In this document: in pieces, positions 61,636-64,000 of the stretch
How positions within the stretch are numbered: position 1 is the first letter of the stretch
How the letters are laid out: each line of letters begins with the position of its first letter
NCBI RefSeq assembly: GCF_900167535.1
Contig: NZ_FUYE01000003.1
Location: 168,414-232,413, forward strand
Length of the DNA stretch: 64,000 nt
From: Prosthecobacter debontii
Lineage (GTDB): Bacteria > Verrucomicrobiota > Verrucomicrobiia > Verrucomicrobiales > Verrucomicrobiaceae
Reading direction: 5' to 3'
Program-made: the position numbers and the translations under genes
The notes under the pieces: model-generated
The model's input: the letters and a program-made list of their open reading frames with translations, nothing else
Database searches by the model: none
Told to the model about the DNA's origin: nothing

Positions 61636-62625
61636 ATGGCGTTTCGGAAACCATTTGATCGGCTGCGGGGCACCCGCACTATCACGATTAAGCTGCCCGT
61701 TGATTCGGAGGGCTTCTTGGATCGGCAGTGCGCCAGCGAGGAATGTCGCGGCGTCTTCAAGGTCGCCGAGGGCAGTTGGAAGGATCACGTCAAAGATGAG
61801 GTCGTTTTTTGCCCTTTCTGTCGGCATCAGGACAAGGCAGAGGAATGGAACACTGAGGAGCAAAACCGCTATGTTCGACGCAAGGCTAAAGAATTGGTCG
61901 AGCGCGAAGTTCACGGAATGCTGAAAGAGTGGGCGAAAGACTTTAATTCGACCCAGCGAAGCGGCGGGCTGATCAGCATGTCGATGTCGGTAAAGCCACA
62001 GGTTAACTCCTGGGTATTCCCGGCGCGCTTCGCTGAGGCTATGAAGCAGAAGATAGCTTGCGAAGCATGCGGGTGTGTTTTCGCGTCAATTGGTGCTGCT
62101 TACTTTTGTCCTGCCTGCGGCCACAATTCGGTGCTCCGAACTTTCTCAGAAACGCTGAAAACCATTCGTGGAACGCTCGCGGCCATATCCGCCCTCTCGG
62201 CGGCGATTGGCGATGGAGACAAGGATCATGCAGTAGATGTCGCGCGTCTCTTGGTCGAACAAAGCTTGGTCCGGGTGGTGGGTGGATTTGAGAGATTCTC
62301 AGAGGCGCGGTTCCAGCAGGTTTCTGGTGGTAGTGAGTTCAAGCGAGGGGCCTTCCAGCGCCTTGGAGATGCCTCCGATCTCTGGGAGAAGATTGGTCGT
62401 CGCCGATACGATCAGGTCCTTTCCTCTTCTGACATGGCGTTTCTTGGGAAGATGCTTCAGAAGCGTCATTTGCTAGCGCACAGAGAGGGGGTTGTGGACA
62501 GCGATTACCTGAAGAAGACCAACGATCCGAGCATCGCCGTTGGCCAGCGTATTCGCCTCAAAGAAGCTGATGTTATCCGCGTCTGCGAACTGCTTGAAGT
62601 TTTGGCAAGGGAGCTGGGCAAGTAA
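61636..62625 (+). CDS. Zinc-finger protein with HEPN-like C-terminal motif
   Basis: The 329-residue protein starts at MAFRKPFDRLRGTRTITIKL; an upstream start at 61540 is possible. Two CxxC-type zinc motifs are visible: an N-terminal pair (CASEEC and CPFC) and a central pair (CEAC and CPAC). The C-terminal third is helical and holds RHLLAHREGVVDSDYL, an R-x4-H pattern of HEPN-like ribonuclease domains. HEPN proteins often act as toxins or as RNA-cleaving effectors. Activity is inferred from this motif only. It is divergent from the recombinase gene and convergent with the ATPase gene. Confidence 0.6.
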   Translation: MAFRKPFDRLRGTRTITIKLPVDSEGFLDRQCASEECRGVFKVAEGSWKDHVKDEVVFCPFCRHQDKAEEWNTEEQNRYVRRKAKELVEREVHGMLKEWAKDFNSTQRSGGLISMSMSVKPQVNSWVFPARFAEAMKQKIACEACGCVFASIGAAYFCPACGHNSVLRTFSETLKTIRGTLAAISALSAAIGDGDKDHAVDVARLLVEQSLVRVVGGFERFSEARFQQVSGGSEFKRGAFQRLGDASDLWEKIGRRRYDQVLSSSDMAFLGKMLQKRHLLAHREGVVDSDYLKKTNDPSIAVGQRIRLKEADVIRVCELLEVLARELGK

Positions 62626-62631
62626 GCCTGG

Positions 62632-64000
62632 TTACTGCGCCGCCTCGCCGTCGCCTTTTGCCCGTCTTGACGAGCTTGCCAAAATCTTTGCGGCAGCCGC
62701 CTCGCGCTCCTTCGCCTCTTCCGGTGATATGTGAACGGTCGTCGTCCTCACCGTCCAGCCTTTGTGCCGCACCTGCTTGTCGGGCATCGGCTCTTGTGGA
62801 GGCTCGGCCAGCACAAAGTTCTGAAGGTGCTCGTTGAAGCCGTCGCGGAGGAAGAATCGCAGGCGGTCGCCGTGCTGGTGGCCAAAGGAGACGCGGGCTG
62901 CCGCCTCAATTTTCGCGAGCTTACCCGATTCTGCGGCTACGACGGCAACCTGCGAAACTCCCGCCCTGAGGCATTTTCCAATGTTGCGCAGCTCGTAGTC
63001 GAGTGTGTTGGTAACGGTAATTTCCACGGCTATCGTGAACCCCTCACGTTCGAGCAATAGGTCCGTGCATTCGAGCGTGCCGGGGAGCTGCTTCTCGATG
63101 GTGGCCCTGAAGCCGAGCGATTCGGCGATAGACTTGAACTCTCTCTGCAAGTTTCGGTGATCTTCGCCGCCGCGCCCAAGCTCAGCGGGCACGGCGGGTG
63201 CCACCTTGGCCGCTGGTGGCTCAGGGTCCGGAGCTTCTTCATCCGATCTCGGTGCCGTCACATCGTCGCGGCTGTGCTCTGGCTCCACCCCCGGCTCGTC
63301 CGCATAGGTCGCCGCCGCCTCGTGCGCCGCTGCGTCCGCCTCGGAGTTTGGCGTTCCGTAGGCTGCCCTTGATCGGGCAACGGCCTCGTCTCGACCGGCG
63401 TAGTCCGTTCCCTCGAACCGTCCCAGCTCGGGGAGGGTAGCGATGTTGAAGTCGGCGTCGCTCCGCTCGACGCGGCACACCGCCTCACCTACGCTGAGGT
63501 TTTGCAGCTCCCGCGCCTCGAAGTGCGAGAAGCCGTCGGCGAGCGCCCGAGCATCTTGGTCACCCACGCGGAACACGATGCGCGTGCAGGCGCTCGAATC
63601 TAGCGCACCGGCAACCTGCGGCTCCGCCTTGAGTTGGCTCAAGCCCTGGTGGGAGAGGATGAGTCCGAGGCGGTACTTGCGCGCCCCTGACAGAATTTCC
63701 GCCATCGACGGCGTGAGGAAATTCGCCGCCTCGTCCACATAGAGGAAGAACGGGTTGCGGTCTTCCTCGCGCATCCGCTGGCGGGCCATAGCCATTTGCT
63801 GAAACTTCGAGACGAGGAGCGTGCCGATGAGGTGGGCGTTCTCCGCGCCGATCTGCCCCTGCGGCAGCTTCGCGATGAAAATCTTGCCGCTGTCGAGGAT
63901 GTCGGCGAAGTCGAGCTTGTTCACCCGCTGCGACACCATGCGCCGGACAGGTTTGCGCGAGAGCAGCTTCTCAAGCCGGGTAACCACGGGGCCGATTGAC
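62632..64000 (-). CDS. TraD/VirD4-like DNA-transfer ATPase with nuclease-like C-terminus (partial)
   Basis: The frame is open from the right edge and covers 455 residues plus stop. The visible N-terminal part is the second half of a motor ATPase: a Walker-B-like strand FFLYVDEAANFLTP, then GARKYRLGLILSHQGLSQL and ALDSSACTRIVFRVGDQDAR. Walker A should lie outside the window. After a Pro/Glu-rich linker the C-terminal part (LECTDLLLEREGFTIAVEIT) has Asp-x-n-Glu-x-Thr spacing of PD-(D/E)XK-like nucleases. It may be a DNA pump for conjugation or a defence helicase-nuclease. Only three to four bases separate its stop from the convergent HEPN-like gene. Confidence 0.75.
   Translation of the reverse strand, partial: SIGPVVTRLEKLLSRKPVRRMVSQRVNKLDFADILDSGKIFIAKLPQGQIGAENAHLIGTLLVSKFQQMAMARQRMREEDRNPFFLYVDEAANFLTPSMAEILSGARKYRLGLILSHQGLSQLKAEPQVAGALDSSACTRIVFRVGDQDARALADGFSHFEARELQNLSVGEAVCRVERSDADFNIATLPELGRFEGTDYAGRDEAVARSRAAYGTPNSEADAAAHEAAATYADEPGVEPEHSRDDVTAPRSDEEAPDPEPPAAKVAPAVPAELGRGGEDHRNLQREFKSIAESLGFRATIEKQLPGTLECTDLLLEREGFTIAVEITVTNTLDYELRNIGKCLRAGVSQVAVVAAESGKLAKIEAAARVSFGHQHGDRLRFFLRDGFNEHLQNFVLAEPPQEPMPDKQVRHKGWTVRTTTVHISPEEAKEREAAAAKILASSSRRAKGDGEAAQ

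Larger units (their letters stand above)
60035..64000. mobile_element. Element integrated into comM (left end; continues past the window)
   Basis: The left boundary is the break in comM at about 60035, within the codons of AMNPCPCG. Three genes are visible: a large serine recombinase, a zinc-finger/HEPN-like protein and a TraD/VirD4-like ATPase. The right boundary and the rest of comM are outside the window. The precise core sequence shared at both ends cannot be read without the other junction. Confidence 0.8.

Noticed and set aside
1-64000. CRISPR array
   Set aside because: No regularly spaced short direct repeats were seen; the only repeated units are the attC sites and promoter boxes.

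Overview
The window looks like chromosomal DNA of a Verrucomicrobiota bacterium, close to Verrucomicrobium/Prosthecobacter in style. This is inferred from gene content and protein style only: a secreted sulfatase, a DUF1080 protein, a family-10 pectate lyase, a DUF5069 protein and a long LptF/LptG-type permease. Host housekeeping genes (tyrS, pdxA, mdh, trxA, comM) alternate with three accessory blocks.

1-15351 is the right part of an integrated island. It ends at a 3' fragment of a tRNA-Thr gene that lies next to a complete tyrosine integrase. It carries a P-type metal ATPase (cut by the window edge), an anti-sigma/metal sensor/ECF sigma triad in the order of cnrY-cnrX-cnrH, and a metal RND efflux operon with an unusually short adaptor. 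It also carries an AT-richer three-gene ABC-3C anti-phage-type module. Two metal-related genes share a two-box promoter that fits an ECF sigma factor.

15352-53800 is mostly host backbone. It includes a TetR-controlled redox/detoxification cluster (17968-23342) with a palindromic operator placed between the -35 and -10 boxes. A nine-gene NAD salvage and ADP-ribose operon (24866-31856, minus strand) runs nrtR-like regulator, NADAR, DUF4291, two ADP-ribosylglycohydrolases, a membrane protein, pncB, a macro domain protein and pncA. A two-component system, pectate lyase, two AraC regulators, transporters, a PLP sulfur enzyme, tyrS, a sulfatase, pdxA, an SLC13 permease, an MscS-type channel and malate dehydrogenase follow.

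53936-58199 is a run of small minus-strand genes. In its left part they are separated by four attC-like sites of integron type, and no integron integrase is in the window. It is best read as a CALIN-type cassette cluster. Two cassette genes are fused in frame through one attC.

58981-64000 holds comM (yifB), cut at the codons for its conserved AMNPCPCG stretch by an element with a large serine recombinase. The element also carries a zinc-finger protein with a HEPN-like motif and a TraD/VirD4-like ATPase with a nuclease-like C-terminus, and it continues past the right edge. No rRNA, no complete tRNA and no CRISPR array were found.
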